Program-made: the position numbers and the translations under genes
Source of the DNA: Bowdeniella nasicola
Lineage (GTDB): Bacteria; Actinomycetota; Actinomycetes; Actinomycetales; Actinomycetaceae
DNA length: 64,000 nt
Reading direction: 5' to 3'
Assembly: GCF_001907295.1 (NCBI RefSeq)
Contig: NZ_MQVR01000002.1
Coordinates: 20,003-84,002 of the forward strand
Shown here: in pieces, positions 8,524-17,916 of the stretch
How positions within the stretch are numbered: position 1 is the stretch's first letter
How the letters are laid out: every line of letters starts with the position of its first letter
Notes under the pieces: model-generated
Seen by the model: only the letters and a program-made list of their open reading frames with translations
Told to the model about the DNA's origin: nothing
Database searches by the model: none

Positions 8524-9197
8524 TACGCACCTGCCTCAGCTTCAGCTTCGGCTTCGGCCTTGGCGCGAGCTTCACCCTCTGCGCGGTGGCGCAGCATGGA
8601 CGACGGGGCAACTTTCTCCAGCGGCAGGCCGCGACGGGCCGCAACCGCTTCGGGCTGCTCGAGCTGCTTCAGCGCCGCCACAGTCGCGCGCACAATGTTG
8701 AGCGCGTTCTGCGAGCCGAGCGACTTCGACAGCACGTCGTGAATGCCAGCGCACTCCAGGACGGCGCGCACCGGACCACCGGCGATAACACCGGTACCGG
8801 GAGCGGCCGGACGCAGCAGGACGACGCCTGCGGCATCCGCACCCTGGACGGTGTGTGGGATGGTCTTGGCAATCCGCGGGACCCGGAAGAAGTTCTTCTT
8901 GGCTTCCTCCACGCCCTTGGCAATGGCGGCGGGAACTTCCTTCGCCTTGCCGTAGCCGACGCCGACCGTACCGTCGCCATCACCAACGACCACGAGGGCG
9001 GTGAAGGAGAAGCGACGGCCACCCTTCACAACCTTCGCGACGCGGTTGATGGTGACAACACGCTCGACGAACTGGTTCTTGTCATCGCCACCGCGGCGGT
9101 TGTCGCGACGATCGTCGCGCGCCCGGCGGCCTTCATTACGCTCGCGTCCCTGTTCGGCGGAACCCGAGCCGGTCCGATCTCGCTGCTGTGCAGCCAT
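8523..9197 (-). CDS. rpsE: 30S ribosomal protein S5 with extended ends
   Basis: S5 sits at the mRNA entry side and affects decoding accuracy. The core carries [20 protein letters not shown] and [19 protein letters not shown]. At 224 aa it is longer than the 166 aa of E. coli: an Arg/Asp-rich N-terminal arm of about 40 residues and an Ala/Glu repeat tail ([11 protein letters not shown]) encoded by a repetitive GCTTCG-type tract. Such ends are usual in actinobacteria. Confidence 0.97.
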   Translation of the reverse strand: MAAQQRDRTGSGSAEQGRERNEGRRARDDRRDNRRGGDDKNQFVERVVTINRVAKVVKGGRRFSFTALVVVGDGDGTVGVGYGKAKEVPAAIAKGVEEAKKNFFRVPRIAKTIPHTVQGADAAGVVLLRPAAPGTGVIAGGPVRAVLECAGIHDVLSKSLGSQNALNIVRATVAALKQLEQPEAVAARRGLPLEKVAPSSMLRHRAEGEARAKAEAEAEAEAGA

Positions 9198-9229
9198 GGA
9201 TGTACTCCTGCTCTCTTCGTTCTCGCTGG

Positions 9230-9601
9230 TTACAGGGCCAAGCCGGCTTCGCGAGCGCCGTCAGCAACGGCGGCCACGCGGCCGTGGTACTTGTTACCGC
9301 CCCGGTCGAACTTGGCGGACTCGATGCCCGCTGCCTTGGCGCGCTCGCCGAGCAGTTCGCCCACCTTGCGCGCCTTGTCGACCTTGGTGCCTTCCATCTG
9401 GCGCAGTTCAACTTCCATGGTGGAAGCCGACGCCAGGGTGTGACCCGCGCGATCATCGACGAGCGAGGCCACCATGTGGCGCGCGCTGCGCTTGACGATA
9501 AGACGGGGGGTCGTGGCGGTGCCGGCAACATGCTTGCGCACGCGCTGGTGGCGGCGCTTGCGGGCGACCGCCTTGCCCTTGCCCTTAATCGTGACGGACA
9601 T
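9230..9601 (-). CDS. rplR: 50S ribosomal protein L18
   Basis: L18 binds 5S rRNA in the central protuberance with L5. The product is 123 aa, beginning [20 protein letters not shown] and containing [18 protein letters not shown]. It lies between rplF and rpsE with 3- and 32-base gaps. Confidence 0.97.
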   Translation of the reverse strand: MSVTIKGKGKAVARKRRHQRVRKHVAGTATTPRLIVKRSARHMVASLVDDRAGHTLASASTMEVELRQMEGTKVDKARKVGELLGERAKAAGIESAKFDRGGNKYHGRVAAVADGAREAGLAL

Positions 9602-9604
9602 GGG

Positions 9605-10144
9605 TTACTTACCAGCCTTTCCTGCCTTGCGGCGAATCTGTTCGCCGGCGTACCGCACACCCTTGCCCTTGTAGGGTTCGGGCTTGCGGAGCTTGCGAAT
9701 AGAAGCCGCGGTTTCGCCGACGAGCTGCTTGGAAATACCCGACACCGAGAACTTGGTGGGGCTTTCCACCGCGAAGGTGATGCCTTCGGGGGCCTTGACC
9801 GAGACCGGGTGAGAGAAGCCGAGGGCGAATTCGAGATCCTGGCCCTTCGCGGTCACACGGTAACCGGTACCGACGATTTCCAGCTTCTTTTCGTAGCCCT
9901 TGGTCACACCTTCAACCATGTTGGCGATCAGGGTACGGGTCAGGCCGTGCAGCGAACGCGATTCGCGCTCATCGTTGGGACGGTTCACCGCGATGGCTCC
10001 GTCCTCGTTGCGCTCTACGGTGATCGGCGCCGGAACCGTGTGGGTGAGGGTGCCCTTGGGGCCCTTCACGCTAACGTCCTGGCCGTCGATCGACACGTCC
10101 ACACCGGAGGGAACCGGAACGGGAATCTTGCCGATACGTGACAT
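9605..10144 (-). CDS. rplF: 50S ribosomal protein L6
   Basis: L6 near the factor-binding site, 179 aa from the ATG at 10144. The start [19 protein letters not shown] is canonical and is preceded by GGAGAA, which fixes it over a longer in-frame option. The C-terminal [15 protein letters not shown] is the L6 signature. Confidence 0.97.
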   Translation of the reverse strand: MSRIGKIPVPVPSGVDVSIDGQDVSVKGPKGTLTHTVPAPITVERNEDGAIAVNRPNDERESRSLHGLTRTLIANMVEGVTKGYEKKLEIVGTGYRVTAKGQDLEFALGFSHPVSVKAPEGITFAVESPTKFSVSGISKQLVGETAASIRKLRKPEPYKGKGVRYAGEQIRRKAGKAGK

Positions 10145-10166
10145 AGTGCGTTCTCCTTTCCGGTTC

Positions 10167-10565
10167 TTACCAGATGTAAGCGAGGACTTCCCCGCCAACA
10201 CCCTTGGATTCAGCCTCGCGGTCCGTCAGCAGACCGGAGGAGGTGGACAGGATGGCCACGCCGAGGCCGCCGAGCACCTTGGGGAGCTTGGTCGACTTGG
10301 CGTAGACCCGCAGGCCGGGCTTGGACACGCGCTTGACGCCAACGAGGGCGCGCTTGCGGTCGGTGCCGTACTTCAGCTCGAGGGTGAGGTTCTTGCCCAC
10401 CTCGGCATCCGATGCGGACCAGTCCGCGATGTAGCCTTCGGCCTTCAGGATTTCGGCGATGTTCGCCTTGAGCTTCGAGTACGGCATCGACACCGTCTCG
10501 TGGTACGCCGAGTTGGCGTTGCGCAGACGCGTCAGCATATCTGCGATGGGATCTGTCATAGTCAT
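10167..10565 (-). CDS. rpsH: 30S ribosomal protein S8
   Basis: S8 binds the central domain of 16S rRNA. The 132-aa product starts [18 protein letters not shown] and ends with [14 protein letters not shown], both canonical. It follows rpsZ by 62 bases. Confidence 0.98.
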   Translation of the reverse strand: MTMTDPIADMLTRLRNANSAYHETVSMPYSKLKANIAEILKAEGYIADWSASDAEVGKNLTLELKYGTDRKRALVGVKRVSKPGLRVYAKSTKLPKVLGGLGVAILSTSSGLLTDREAESKGVGGEVLAYIW

Positions 10566-10627
10566 GTTGTTGGGCCTTCGCCCTTCCTCGTCGCGGTTTC
10601 CCCCGCAGGGGACCTACAACGTAAGTG

Positions 10628-10813
10628 TTACCAGCTGCTCTTCGTCACGCCGGGGAGCTGGCCAGCAAGGGCCATCTCACGCAGGCAGATGCGGCACAGG
10701 CCGAATTTGCGGTATACCGAGCGCGGGCGACCGCACTTCTGGCACCGGGTGTAGCCACGCACGCCGAACTTCGGCTTGCGGGAGGCCTTGACTTTCAGGG
10801 AGGTCTTCGCCAT
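10628..10813 (-). CDS. rpsZ: 30S ribosomal protein S14, zinc-binding type Z
   Basis: Short S14 of 61 aa with the zinc ribbon [11 protein letters not shown] and [11 protein letters not shown], that is two CxxC pairs. The end LPGVTKSSW is exact for the family. This is the Cys-containing form; the longer zinc-free paralogue is not in the window. It lies 3 bases after rplE. Confidence 0.98.
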   Translation of the reverse strand: MAKTSLKVKASRKPKFGVRGYTRCQKCGRPRSVYRKFGLCRICLREMALAGQLPGVTKSSW

Positions 10814-10816
10814 CTG

Positions 10817-11377
10817 TCAGTTCTCCTTAAACGGGAAGCCGAGGCGGCGCAGCAGCGAGCGACCTTCGTCGTCGGACTTGGCAGACGTCACGATGGTGAT
10901 GTCCATGCCGCGCACGCGATCAATCTTGTCCTGGTCGATCTCGTGGAACATGGACTGTTCCGTGAGGCCGAACGTGTAGTTTCCGTTGCCGTCGAACTGC
11001 TTGGGCGACAGGCCACGGAAGTCGCGAATACGGGGCAGGGCCAACGACAGCAGGCGATCGAGGAACTCCCACATGCGGTCGCCGCGCAGGGTTACGTGCG
11101 CACCGATCGGCATGCCCTCACGCAGCTTGAACTGCGCGATGGACTTGCGGGCCTTGGTCACCTGAGGCTTCTGGCCGGTAATGACGGTGAGGTCATTGAT
11201 AGCGCCTTCGATGAGCTTGGAGTCGCGAGCCGCGTCGCCGACACCCATGTTGACGACAACCTTGATGGGCTTAGCCACCTCGTTGACGTTGGGGTGCTTG
11301 AACTCCTCGCGCAGGCCGTCGATGATCTCATCGCGGTAGCGCTGCTTCAGCCGAGGCTGGGTCTTGGTTTCGGTCAT
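10817..11377 (-). CDS. rplE: 50S ribosomal protein L5
   Basis: L5 binds 5S rRNA and contacts the P-site tRNA. The 186-aa protein holds [20 protein letters not shown] and [20 protein letters not shown] near its end. Its ATG overlaps the rplX stop by 4 bases (ATGA). Confidence 0.98.
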   Translation of the reverse strand: MTETKTQPRLKQRYRDEIIDGLREEFKHPNVNEVAKPIKVVVNMGVGDAARDSKLIEGAINDLTVITGQKPQVTKARKSIAQFKLREGMPIGAHVTLRGDRMWEFLDRLLSLALPRIRDFRGLSPKQFDGNGNYTFGLTEQSMFHEIDQDKIDRVRGMDITIVTSAKSDDEGRSLLRRLGFPFKEN

Positions 11378-11718
11378 GACAGCTCCTTGCCCGAACGCTT
11401 GGCGATCCGCACGCGCTGCGTCTTGCTGCGGCCGTTGCGCTCAACAGTCTCGAGACGGTAGCCGACGCGGGTACCCTTCTTGGTCTCCGGATCCACGACC
11501 ATCACGTTGGAGATGTGGATCGGGGCCTCGACGGTCTCAATGCCGCCGGTACGGGCACCGCGGCTGGACTGGCCAACCTTGGTGTGCTTCTTGACGCGCT
11601 GCACACCTTCGACGACCACGCGGTCGGACTCGGTGATGACCTGGAGCACGCGTCCGGTCTTGCCCTTATCGCGACCGGCGATGACGACGACCTGGTCGCC
11701 CTTCTTCACCTTTGCCAT
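11374..11718 (-). CDS. rplX: 50S ribosomal protein L24
   Basis: L24 is an early assembly protein at the tunnel exit, 114 aa. It opens with a KOW motif ([20 protein letters not shown]). It abuts the rplN stop and overlaps rplE. Confidence 0.98.
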   Translation of the reverse strand: MAKVKKGDQVVVIAGRDKGKTGRVLQVITESDRVVVEGVQRVKKHTKVGQSSRGARTGGIETVEAPIHISNVMVVDPETKKGTRVGYRLETVERNGRSKTQRVRIAKRSGKELS

Positions 11719-12087
11719 TTAGAGCACCTCCGGAGCGAGCGAGATGATTTTCATGAACTTGCGGTCACGCAGCTCGCGGCCCACGGGGCCGAAGATGCGG
11801 GTGCCGCGGGGCTCTTCTTCATTCTTCAGAATGACGGCCGCGTTCTCATCGAATCGAATGTATGAGCCATCGGGACGGCGACGTTCCTTCTTGGTCCGGA
11901 CGATGACGGCTTTGACCACGTCGCCCTTCTTCACGTTGCCGCCAGGGATGGCGTCCTTGACGGTGGCGACGATGGTGTCGCCGATACCGGCATAGCGCCG
12001 GCCGGAGCCACCGAGAACCCGGATGCAAAGGATTTCCTTCGCGCCGGTGTTGTCGGCGACCTTAAGCCGCGACTCCTGCTGGATCAT
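11719..12087 (-). CDS. rplN: 50S ribosomal protein L14
   Basis: L14, 122 aa, forms an inter-subunit bridge. The start [19 protein letters not shown] and the end [11 protein letters not shown] are canonical. It is the first gene of the spc part; a 295-base gap and a sugar/sulfatase island separate it from rpsQ. A likely -10 element lies about 175 bases upstream, so the spc operon has its own promoter here. Confidence 0.98.
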   Translation of the reverse strand: MIQQESRLKVADNTGAKEILCIRVLGGSGRRYAGIGDTIVATVKDAIPGGNVKKGDVVKAVIVRTKKERRRPDGSYIRFDENAAVILKNEEEPRGTRIFGPVGRELRDRKFMKIISLAPEVL

Positions 12088-12296
12088 TGAGTATTCTCCT
12101 GTCGTCGTGCCGGTTCTCGGAAAACTTTCCGAGCCTAGCCGAACGGTTTACTGCACTGCCTGCGCGGCCCCGCTAGGGAGTCCGCGTGGCGTCTTTCGGA
12201 CCCAAGAAAACTGCGGAAAAAGTGCGCAGACAGGTCCGGGTAGCCACAAGGCAACCGTTCGAGTATAGATCATCTGCCCTAGCGCAAGCCAGGGGG
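12088..12296 (-). promoter_or_regulatory. Upstream region and candidate promoter of the spc operon
   Basis: The minus strand has the -10-like hexamer TATACT at 12262-12267; no good -35 is seen at 16-18 bases (weakly GGCTTG). A palindrome CTCGGAAA/TTTCCGAG at 12116-12133 lies about 30 bases upstream of the rplN start in the presumed 5' leader and could form a leader hairpin. I see no gene in this stretch. Confidence 0.45.
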
Positions 12297-12321
12297 TTAT
12301 CGGCGCCCCGGCGTGCAATCG

Positions 12322-12375
12322 CTCACCATTAGCTCGGCGCGGACATCCGGGAGCATACCGGATGTCCGCGCCGAG
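12322..12375 (-). terminator. Very strong hairpin ending the sugar-transporter operon
   Basis: A perfect 18-bp stem (12333-12350 with 12358-12375, arm CTCGGCGCGGACATCCGG) closes a 7-base loop. It is extended by a further CTCACC/GGTGAG pair after a 5-base bulge. It starts 8 bases after the permease stop. There is no T-run on the minus strand, yet the stem is the most stable inverted repeat in the window and insulates the island from the spc promoter. Confidence 0.75.
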
Positions 12376-12382
12376 GTGAGAA

Positions 12383-13300
12383 CTAGAAGTTCAGGCCACC
12401 TTCTTCGATGCCGCGGAAGAAGTAGCGCTGGGTGAACGCGAACAGCAGCAACACCGGTGCCAGGGCGATGATCGCGCCGGCAAGGATGGTCCGGTACGTC
12501 GTACCCGGTGCCGATTCCTGCGGGGAGTTGAGCGCCAGCATCATCGTCTGATTCTCGGCCGAGCGCAGCATGAGCAACGGCCACAGGAAGTCGGACCACG
12601 CGTAGATGAACGACGTGAGACCGACGATGGTGAGCGCGCCCTTGACCTGCGGCAGGAAGATCGACCAGAAGCGGCGGAACTCCCCCGCGTCGTCGATGAA
12701 GGCGGCGTCTTCGATCTCCTCGGGGATGCCGAGGAAGGCGGCTCGCATGAGCAACAGGTGCAAGGGGCCGAGGAGGCCCGGCAGCCACACGCCGATGATC
12801 GAGTCGTACAACCCGATCGAGTTCATCATCGAAAACAGCGAGAGCATGATCGACTCGAACGGAAAGATCATGGCCGACAAGATGACGAGGTAGGCAATGT
12901 TGCGCAGCGTCCAGCCGCGTCGGGAGAGCATGTACCCGCCGACCGTCGCGAGCGTGCAGTGCGAGAACACCGCGAGCAGGCCGATCGTCAGCGAGTTCAT
13001 GATGGCCCGCGGCAGGTTCGTCTTTTCGAAGATCTCGTAGAACGCGTCGAGCGACCACGTCTGCGGGAAGAGCGTGGCGCCCTGACCGAAGACGGGTTCG
13101 CTGGGAGATTTGAATGCGGCGATGAGCGGGACGAAGATCGGACCGAGCATGAAGATCAGGACGAGGACGAGCACGACATAGCGCATGACGAGGCGCCAGC
13201 CCTTGAGCTTGCGGTTGGTCTCGTTGCGGCGGTGGCGCTTGAAGCGGGCCGTGGATTCCGCGACGGCGGCCACGGGGACATTTCGACCGACGGTCGTCAC
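12383..13300 (-). CDS. Carbohydrate ABC transporter permease, UgpE/MalG type
   Basis: Inner-membrane permease of a CUT1 sugar importer, 305 aa with about six spans and a positively charged N-terminus. The cytoplasmic EAA loop reads IEDAAFIDDAGEFRRFWSIF followed by LPQ, the docking site for an ATPase. The ATG overlaps the stop of the partner permease by 4 bases. No ATPase is encoded nearby, as is usual for actinobacterial CUT1 systems that share an MsiK-type ATPase. The gene is intact although its binding protein is broken. Confidence 0.9.
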   Translation of the reverse strand: MTTVGRNVPVAAVAESTARFKRHRRNETNRKLKGWRLVMRYVVLVLVLIFMLGPIFVPLIAAFKSPSEPVFGQGATLFPQTWSLDAFYEIFEKTNLPRAIMNSLTIGLLAVFSHCTLATVGGYMLSRRGWTLRNIAYLVILSAMIFPFESIMLSLFSMMNSIGLYDSIIGVWLPGLLGPLHLLLMRAAFLGIPEEIEDAAFIDDAGEFRRFWSIFLPQVKGALTIVGLTSFIYAWSDFLWPLLMLRSAENQTMMLALNSPQESAPGTTYRTILAGAIIALAPVLLLFAFTQRYFFRGIEEGGLNF

Positions 13301-14229
13301 TGTTCTTCCGCTTTTGCCTGCAGTCGGTTAGAAAGCATGATGAACCCGAACGTCATGATGAACAGCAGCACCGAGTCGGCGGTACCTTCGCCGAGCGAGC
13401 CGTACAGCGGGTCCTGGATGCGCGAGCGGATGTACATCGTGACGGTTTCGACCGGGGAGTTGGCTCCGCCGATCAAGAAGACCTCGGTAAAGATCTTCAG
13501 CGAGTTAATCGTCGTGAGGACACCAACGAGGTACATCATGACGCGCACGCCCGGCACGGTGATGGTGAAGAAGCGTCGGATGGCCCCGGCGCCATCGATC
13601 TCGACGGCTTCGTAAAGCGACCGGTCGACGTTCTTGAGAGCGGTCAGGTACATGATCATGTAGTACGGCAGACCGGTCCATAGGGTGATGATCATCGCGC
13701 ACACGAGGATCCACATGGGATGCGACAGGAAGGGGATGGCCCCGTCGATGAGGCCGATACTTCTCAGCCAGTTATTGACTGGGCCCTGCTCCTGCAGCAG
13801 CGAGCGCCACGACAGCGCGGTGACCACGATGGAGCAGATCGCGGGGACGTAGTAGGCGGCACGGAAGAAGCCTATGCCGGAGACTTTGTCGCGAACGAGG
13901 AGGGCGAGCAGCAGCGGCAGCAGCACCATGAGCGGGACGACGCAGACCGCGTAGATCAGCGAGTGCTTGGCGGCATCCCGAAAGCGGGGTTCGGTGATGA
14001 TCGTCTGGTAGTTCTCCCAGTTCACCCATTCGCCGCGGGTGCGCAGCGGGCGGGTGTTGGTAAACGACGTGATGATCATGGAGATGAAGGGATAGATGTA
14101 GAAAATTACGACGACGGGAACCGGCAGCAGCACCGACAGCGGAGGTACCGACCACCGCCGGAAGCGCGATGCGCCGTTCAGGGCATCGGGCTCCCGCCTA
14201 CGCCGCGGCTGGCGAACGGTTGTGGCCAC
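13297..14229 (-). CDS. Carbohydrate ABC transporter permease, UgpA/MalF type
   Basis: Partner permease, 310 aa with about six spans. The EAA loop is EAVEIDGAGAIRRFFTITVP. I place the start at a GTG (14229) because GGAAGGA lies 8 bases upstream; a longer frame would run into the hairpin after the binding-protein gene. Together with the following permease it forms the translocation pore of a sugar importer whose substrate, by its sulfatase neighbour, may be a sulfated glycan fragment. It is intact. Confidence 0.9.
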   Translation of the reverse strand: MATTVRQPRRRREPDALNGASRFRRWSVPPLSVLLPVPVVVIFYIYPFISMIITSFTNTRPLRTRGEWVNWENYQTIITEPRFRDAAKHSLIYAVCVVPLMVLLPLLLALLVRDKVSGIGFFRAAYYVPAICSIVVTALSWRSLLQEQGPVNNWLRSIGLIDGAIPFLSHPMWILVCAMIITLWTGLPYYMIMYLTALKNVDRSLYEAVEIDGAGAIRRFFTITVPGVRVMMYLVGVLTTINSLKIFTEVFLIGGANSPVETVTMYIRSRIQDPLYGSLGEGTADSVLLFIMTFGFIMLSNRLQAKAEEQ

Positions 14230-15688
14230 GATATTTGTCCTTCCAAGACTCTGGGGGCGCGCGGCGCGCGGCCGGCGCACCCCCAGAACAGATAGTTGTT
14301 CAGCTGCTTGAGCAGGCGGTTCATGGCGTCTTGGGCCTTGTCGAGCGCCTCTTGCGGGCTGACCTCGCCGCGGACACCGGCGTTGATGTTGTTGACCAGC
14401 TCCTGCTGGATCGAGCCCTGGATGTACAGCAGGGCCGGCTCGGAGCGGTTTTCTTCCAGCGACTCCGCGGCAACTTTGTAGGCCGCGGAGAAGATCTCGT
14501 CGTCGACGAACTTCGGCGGGTTGGTGAGGAGTTCCTCGAGGGCCTTCTTGGCCGGCGGGAAGATGATGGCGCCGCCGTCGCGGGCCCAGGCGAGCTCCTG
14601 CTGATCGGAGGTGAGGAACTCGGCGAACTTCATCGCGAGCGGCGCGTTCTTCGTCGCCGCCGACACGGCGATGTACTGGCCGCCGATCGCGGGCGTGACA
14701 CCCTCGTTGCGCGGGAACTTGCCGACGCCGGTGGAGGCGTAAACGTTGGGGTTGTTGCGCTTGACGGCGCGTAGGAAGGACGGGTTCGGAGTGCCGATGG
14801 CGAGGTCGCCTTCGAAGTAGGCCTTGTTCGCGTCGGGCTCACCGGTCAGCGAGTCCTTCGGGATCGCACCCATCTTGTACAGCTCGGCCATGTTCGTCAC
14901 CCAGTCCAGGGCCAGCGGGTTCTGAGCGAAGACGAACTCCGACTTGTCGTCGTTCATGAACTTCACGCCGAGGGCTGCCCACTGCGGGGCGAGGTACCAG
15001 TTGGCGTTGCCGTACAGTCCGTAGTCGCCGTTGCCGGCTTCCGCGACCTTGCGGGCCATGTCGAACATGTCCTTCATCGTGGCCGGGACAGTGTTCTCAT
15101 CGAGGCCGGAGCGCTTGAAGACGTCCTTGTTGCAGGTCGTGATGTTCGGGAACGTGTACCACGGCAGGCCGGTGTGAGCGCCGTTGGCGCCGACGGCGGT
15201 CGCGTTCCAGAGGTTTTCCATGAACTTGTCGCCGATGCCGGGGGCCTTGACGTCGAGGTTCATGAGCAGGTTCGCCTTGGACAGGGCGAGGATGGTCTAG
15301 TCGGGGATGTTGATGACGTCGGCCATCTGGCATTCGACGGCGTCCGCGGCCATGTTCTTATCGAAGTCGGGGCCGCCGGGTTTGTCTTCCCAAATGACCT
15401 TGGTGTCGGGGTTCTCCTTTTCGAACTGCGCGATCTGCTTTTCGAAGAACTCCGAGAAGTCGTTCTTCAGGTTCTGGGTCATGAAGCGGATCTCTCCCTC
15501 GATCTTGGACGTGTCGAGCTTGTTGCCGTCGATATTCGTCTCGGGCACATCGCAACATCGGGCTTAGGAATCGCGCCGTCGCCGCCATCGGAGTTTCCCG
15601 ATCCGCCGGATCCGGAACCACCACAGCCGGCCAGGCCGAGGCTTGCCACTAAGCTGAAAGCAACAAGTTTCGCCTTGAAACTCCTCAT
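14178..15688 (-). pseudogene. Broken sugar-binding lipoprotein of the CUT1 transporter
   Basis: The ATG at 15688 has the Shine-Dalgarno GGGAGG and begins a lipoprotein signal, MRSFKAKLVAFSLVASLGLA followed by GCGG (lipobox LAGC), so the protein should be a membrane-anchored solute-binding protein. The frame is lost near 15545-15560; the mature protein resumes in another frame (IEGEIRFMTQNLKNDFSEFF). A TAG at 15297-15299 then interrupts that frame between VINIPD and ILALSKANLLMNLD. After the expected C-terminal end (about 14290) the frame runs on to 14178 inside the permease gene, so the stop also seems lost. At least two independent lesions make a functional product unlikely. Confidence 0.88.
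14250..14287 (-). other. Intercistronic hairpin between binding protein and permease genes
   Basis: TCTGGGGG (14250-14257) pairs with CCCCCAGA (14280-14287) around a very GC-rich loop of CGCG repeats. Hairpins at this place in sugar operons usually protect the binding-protein mRNA and lower permease expression; that role is inferred. Confidence 0.5.
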
Positions 15689-15840
15689 TATTGACCTCCC
15701 TTGGTCATGTCCCTGTGCTGGCTACCAAACCCTCATCGGTTAGGTGTTCCGGATTGAACTCACTCGTGTTAGTTACAAGAGCTACATCAAGACAGAATGT
15801 GCGATCGGGCAAGCATTTTGATGGTTTTGCTTGGTTTTTG
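15689..15840. promoter_or_regulatory. Gap between sulfatase and binding-protein genes, with an inverted repeat
   Basis: This 152-base AT-richer stretch should hold the promoter of the transporter operon. An inverted repeat CAAGCA (15810-15815) and TGCTTG (15828-15833) spans 24 bases and could be an operator or, followed on the plus strand by GGTTTTTG, a weak terminator. A TTGATG hexamer occurs on the minus strand but has no well-spaced -10. The assignment is tentative. Confidence 0.3.
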
Positions 15841-17284
15841 TTACCTATCGAGGGCGGCGAGGGCGGCGTCGGCGACCTCAGAAACCGCTAAACCAAGGGC
15901 TTTGCGCCACTCTTGGTGCGCCGAGATCAATTCGCGCGCGATGTCCGGATGCTGATCGATAAGGTTGGTCTGCTCGCTCGGGTCGGCCTCGACGTTCGTG
16001 AGCGTGAGTTCGCCTCCGAGATCGACGTGCTGGACGCGCTCGAGCCGCTCGACGATTGCATGCGAGCGATCGATGACGTGGAGTTTCCACGTGCCGCGGC
16101 GCACTGCGAACTGGAAGCCGTTATCGAAGTGCAGCTCGTCGTGGCCGCCGCTTGCGTCGCAGCGGAGGGCTGGCAGCTCGTTGCAGCCGTCGAGGGGTGC
16201 GCCACTCGCGGGGGTCGAGCCACGCGGCCGCGAGGACCGTCGGGAGAATACCCATCGTCCAGGCAGGCCGTGAGATCGCCCCGTGCAGGATGCCGCCACC
16301 CGGCCACGAGATGAGGGAGGGGACGCGGATGCCACCTTCTTTCAGGCTGTACTTGTGGCCGGCCAGCGGGGCGTTGTTGGAGTAGTTCTCCGCTCCCCCG
16401 CCGTTATCGGAGACATAGATGACGATCGTGTTCTTCAGGCCACCACGAGCGTCGGCGGCATCAAGTAGGCGACCGATCTGCTCGTCCATGAGCTCGAGCT
16501 GAGCGCGGTAGACACCGCGGCCCTGCTCCCCAAGGGCTGGGTAGATCGCACTGTCGTACCACTCGTCGTAGTCCTGCACGTCCGCATCCCAGTCCTGGTG
16601 CGGGGTCAGTCCGCGCTCGGCGAGGACTTTTTCGGGCAGTTGCCAGGCGAAGTTGTGGACGGCGTTGAAGGCGACGTAGCAAAAGTAGGGGCGCTCGTCG
16701 TCGCGCTCGATGAAGTCGATCGCGCGCTGGGCGAAGACATAGGTCGAGTGTTGATCGGATTCGGCCTCGCCGGCGTGGCTGAGGAATGGCGAGACGCCCA
16801 TGTTCGCGGCGGCTTCGCCATACTCTGCCTGCTGCGCGCGTGTGTGCTTCATGTAGTGCATGCGCCCCATGTGCAGCGACGTGAGCGAGTAGAGGGCTTC
16901 GTCGAAGCCGTGGTTTTCGGGGCAGCACTCTCCCCCGGCTTCGTCGCCCGGGCCGTAATGGACCTTGCCGAAGTAGGCGGTGCGGTAGCCGCCGGCCGCG
17001 AGCTAATCGGCGATGGTGGGGTGACCGCTCGGGTAGGTCGTGTCTTGGAACCAGTGTCCGCCCCAGCGTTGGGGGTGGGCTCCGGTCAGAATGCCGACGT
17101 GGGCTGGCGAGCAGATCGGTGCCGCGGCGTATGCCTGCGTGAAGGTGGCGCCGAGGGCGCGGATGCGGTCGAGCGCGAGCGTTTCAACGTCGTCGACCGA
17201 ACCGAGTCCGGACTGGTCTCCGTAGCCGTGATCGTCGGAGACGATGAGGAGGATATTCGGTTTCGTGCTCGCGTCGGTGCCCAT
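15841..17284 (-). pseudogene. Broken sulfatase (formylglycine-type), in three pieces
   Basis: Family sulfatases hydrolyse sulfate esters using a formylglycine made from Cys in C-x-P-x-R. The start (MGTDASTKPNILLIVSDDHG) is the typical metal-binding opening. The active-site segment reads PICSPAHVGILTGAHP, so the essential Arg is His (CAC for CGC). A TAG at 17003-17005 stops the frame after GHPTIAD, and the same frame continues with LAAGGYRTAYFGKVHYGPGD. A +1 shift follows in a run of five G (plus strand, 16210-16214) between TVLAAAWLDP and ASGAPLDG. The last part ends in DPSEQTNLIDQHPDIARELI, typical of sulfatases. Three lesions including a key-residue change mark it as a pseudogene; no formylglycine-generating enzyme gene is nearby. 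Confidence 0.92.
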
Positions 17285-17325
17285 GTTTGTCGTGGTAGAG
17301 CACGCGATCTTGCCGTTTGCGGGCA

Positions 17326-17360
17326 ACAGAAAAGGGCCGACACCTTTTGGTGCCGGCCCT
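17326..17360 (-). terminator. Intrinsic terminator of the S10 operon
   Basis: AGGGCCGGCACC and GGTGTCGGCCCT form a 12-bp stem with one G-U pair (17333-17344 with 17349-17360) and an AAAA loop, followed on the minus strand by TTTTCTGTT. It lies 17 bases after the rpsQ stop and before the sulfatase start, so the S10 operon ends here. Confidence 0.92.
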
Positions 17361-17376
17361 CCTCTGAGGTGTCGCG

Positions 17377-17664
17377 TTAGCGAGCTTTCTCGACGATCTC
17401 GACGACTCGCCAGTGCTTGGTAGCAGACAGCGGGCGCGTCTCCATGATGCGCACGAGGTCGCCCACGCCGCACTCATTGTTCTCGTCGTGTGCCTTCACC
17501 TTGGAGGTGCGGCGCACAACCTTGCCATACAGTGCGTGCTTGACGCGGTCTTCGAGTTCAACGACGACGGTCTTGTCCATCTTGTCGCTGACGACGTAGC
17601 CGCGGCGGCTCTTGCGGTAGTTCCGCGCCTGGGGCGCGGCTTCAGCGGTTGCGTTATCGCTCAT
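17377..17664 (-). CDS. rpsQ: 30S ribosomal protein S17
   Basis: S17, 95 aa, binds the 5' domain of 16S rRNA. The motif [20 protein letters not shown] is characteristic. It is the last gene of the S10 operon and is followed by a strong terminator, after which the sulfatase island begins. In many bacteria rplN would follow directly. Confidence 0.97.
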   Translation of the reverse strand: MSDNATAEAAPQARNYRKSRRGYVVSDKMDKTVVVELEDRVKHALYGKVVRRTSKVKAHDENNECGVGDLVRIMETRPLSATKHWRVVEIVEKAR

Positions 17665-17679
17665 GCCTACAGACCTTCC

Positions 17680-17916
17680 TTACTTCTTCACGGGAGCGGT
17701 GCGGATGCCCAGCTCGCGCTCGTTGACGATCGTGTAGATGCGAGCGATGTCGCGACGCACGGCCTTCACGCGGCCGTGGTCTTCGAGCTGGCCGGTCGCG
17801 GCGGCGAACCGCAGGTTCAGCAGTTCAGCCTTGGCCTTGGCCAGTTCCTCGGCGAGGCGCTCGTTGTCCATTCCGTCCAGGTCGGACGGGGTCAGGCCCT
17901 TGGATCCGATTGCCAT
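17680..17916 (-). CDS. rpmC: 50S ribosomal protein L29
   Basis: L29, 78 aa, a two-helix protein at the tunnel exit where trigger factor and SRP dock. Helix segment RLAEELAKAKAELLNLRFAA and the later VRRDIARIYTIVNERE are typical. Its ATG overlaps the rplP stop by one base. Confidence 0.97.
   Translation of the reverse strand: MAIGSKGLTPSDLDGMDNERLAEELAKAKAELLNLRFAAATGQLEDHGRVKAVRRDIARIYTIVNERELGIRTAPVKK

Noticed and set aside
8520..8580. Short GCTTCAGCTTCGGCTTCG-type tandem repeat
   Set aside because: It is the coding sequence of the Ala/Glu tail of S5, not an independent repeat element or CRISPR.
17003..17005. The in-frame TAG in the sulfatase as a recoded (pyrrolysine or selenocysteine-like) codon
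   Set aside because: The position is not a catalytic site, the gene has a separate frameshift and a lost motif Arg, and TAG is a normal stop for neighbouring genes.
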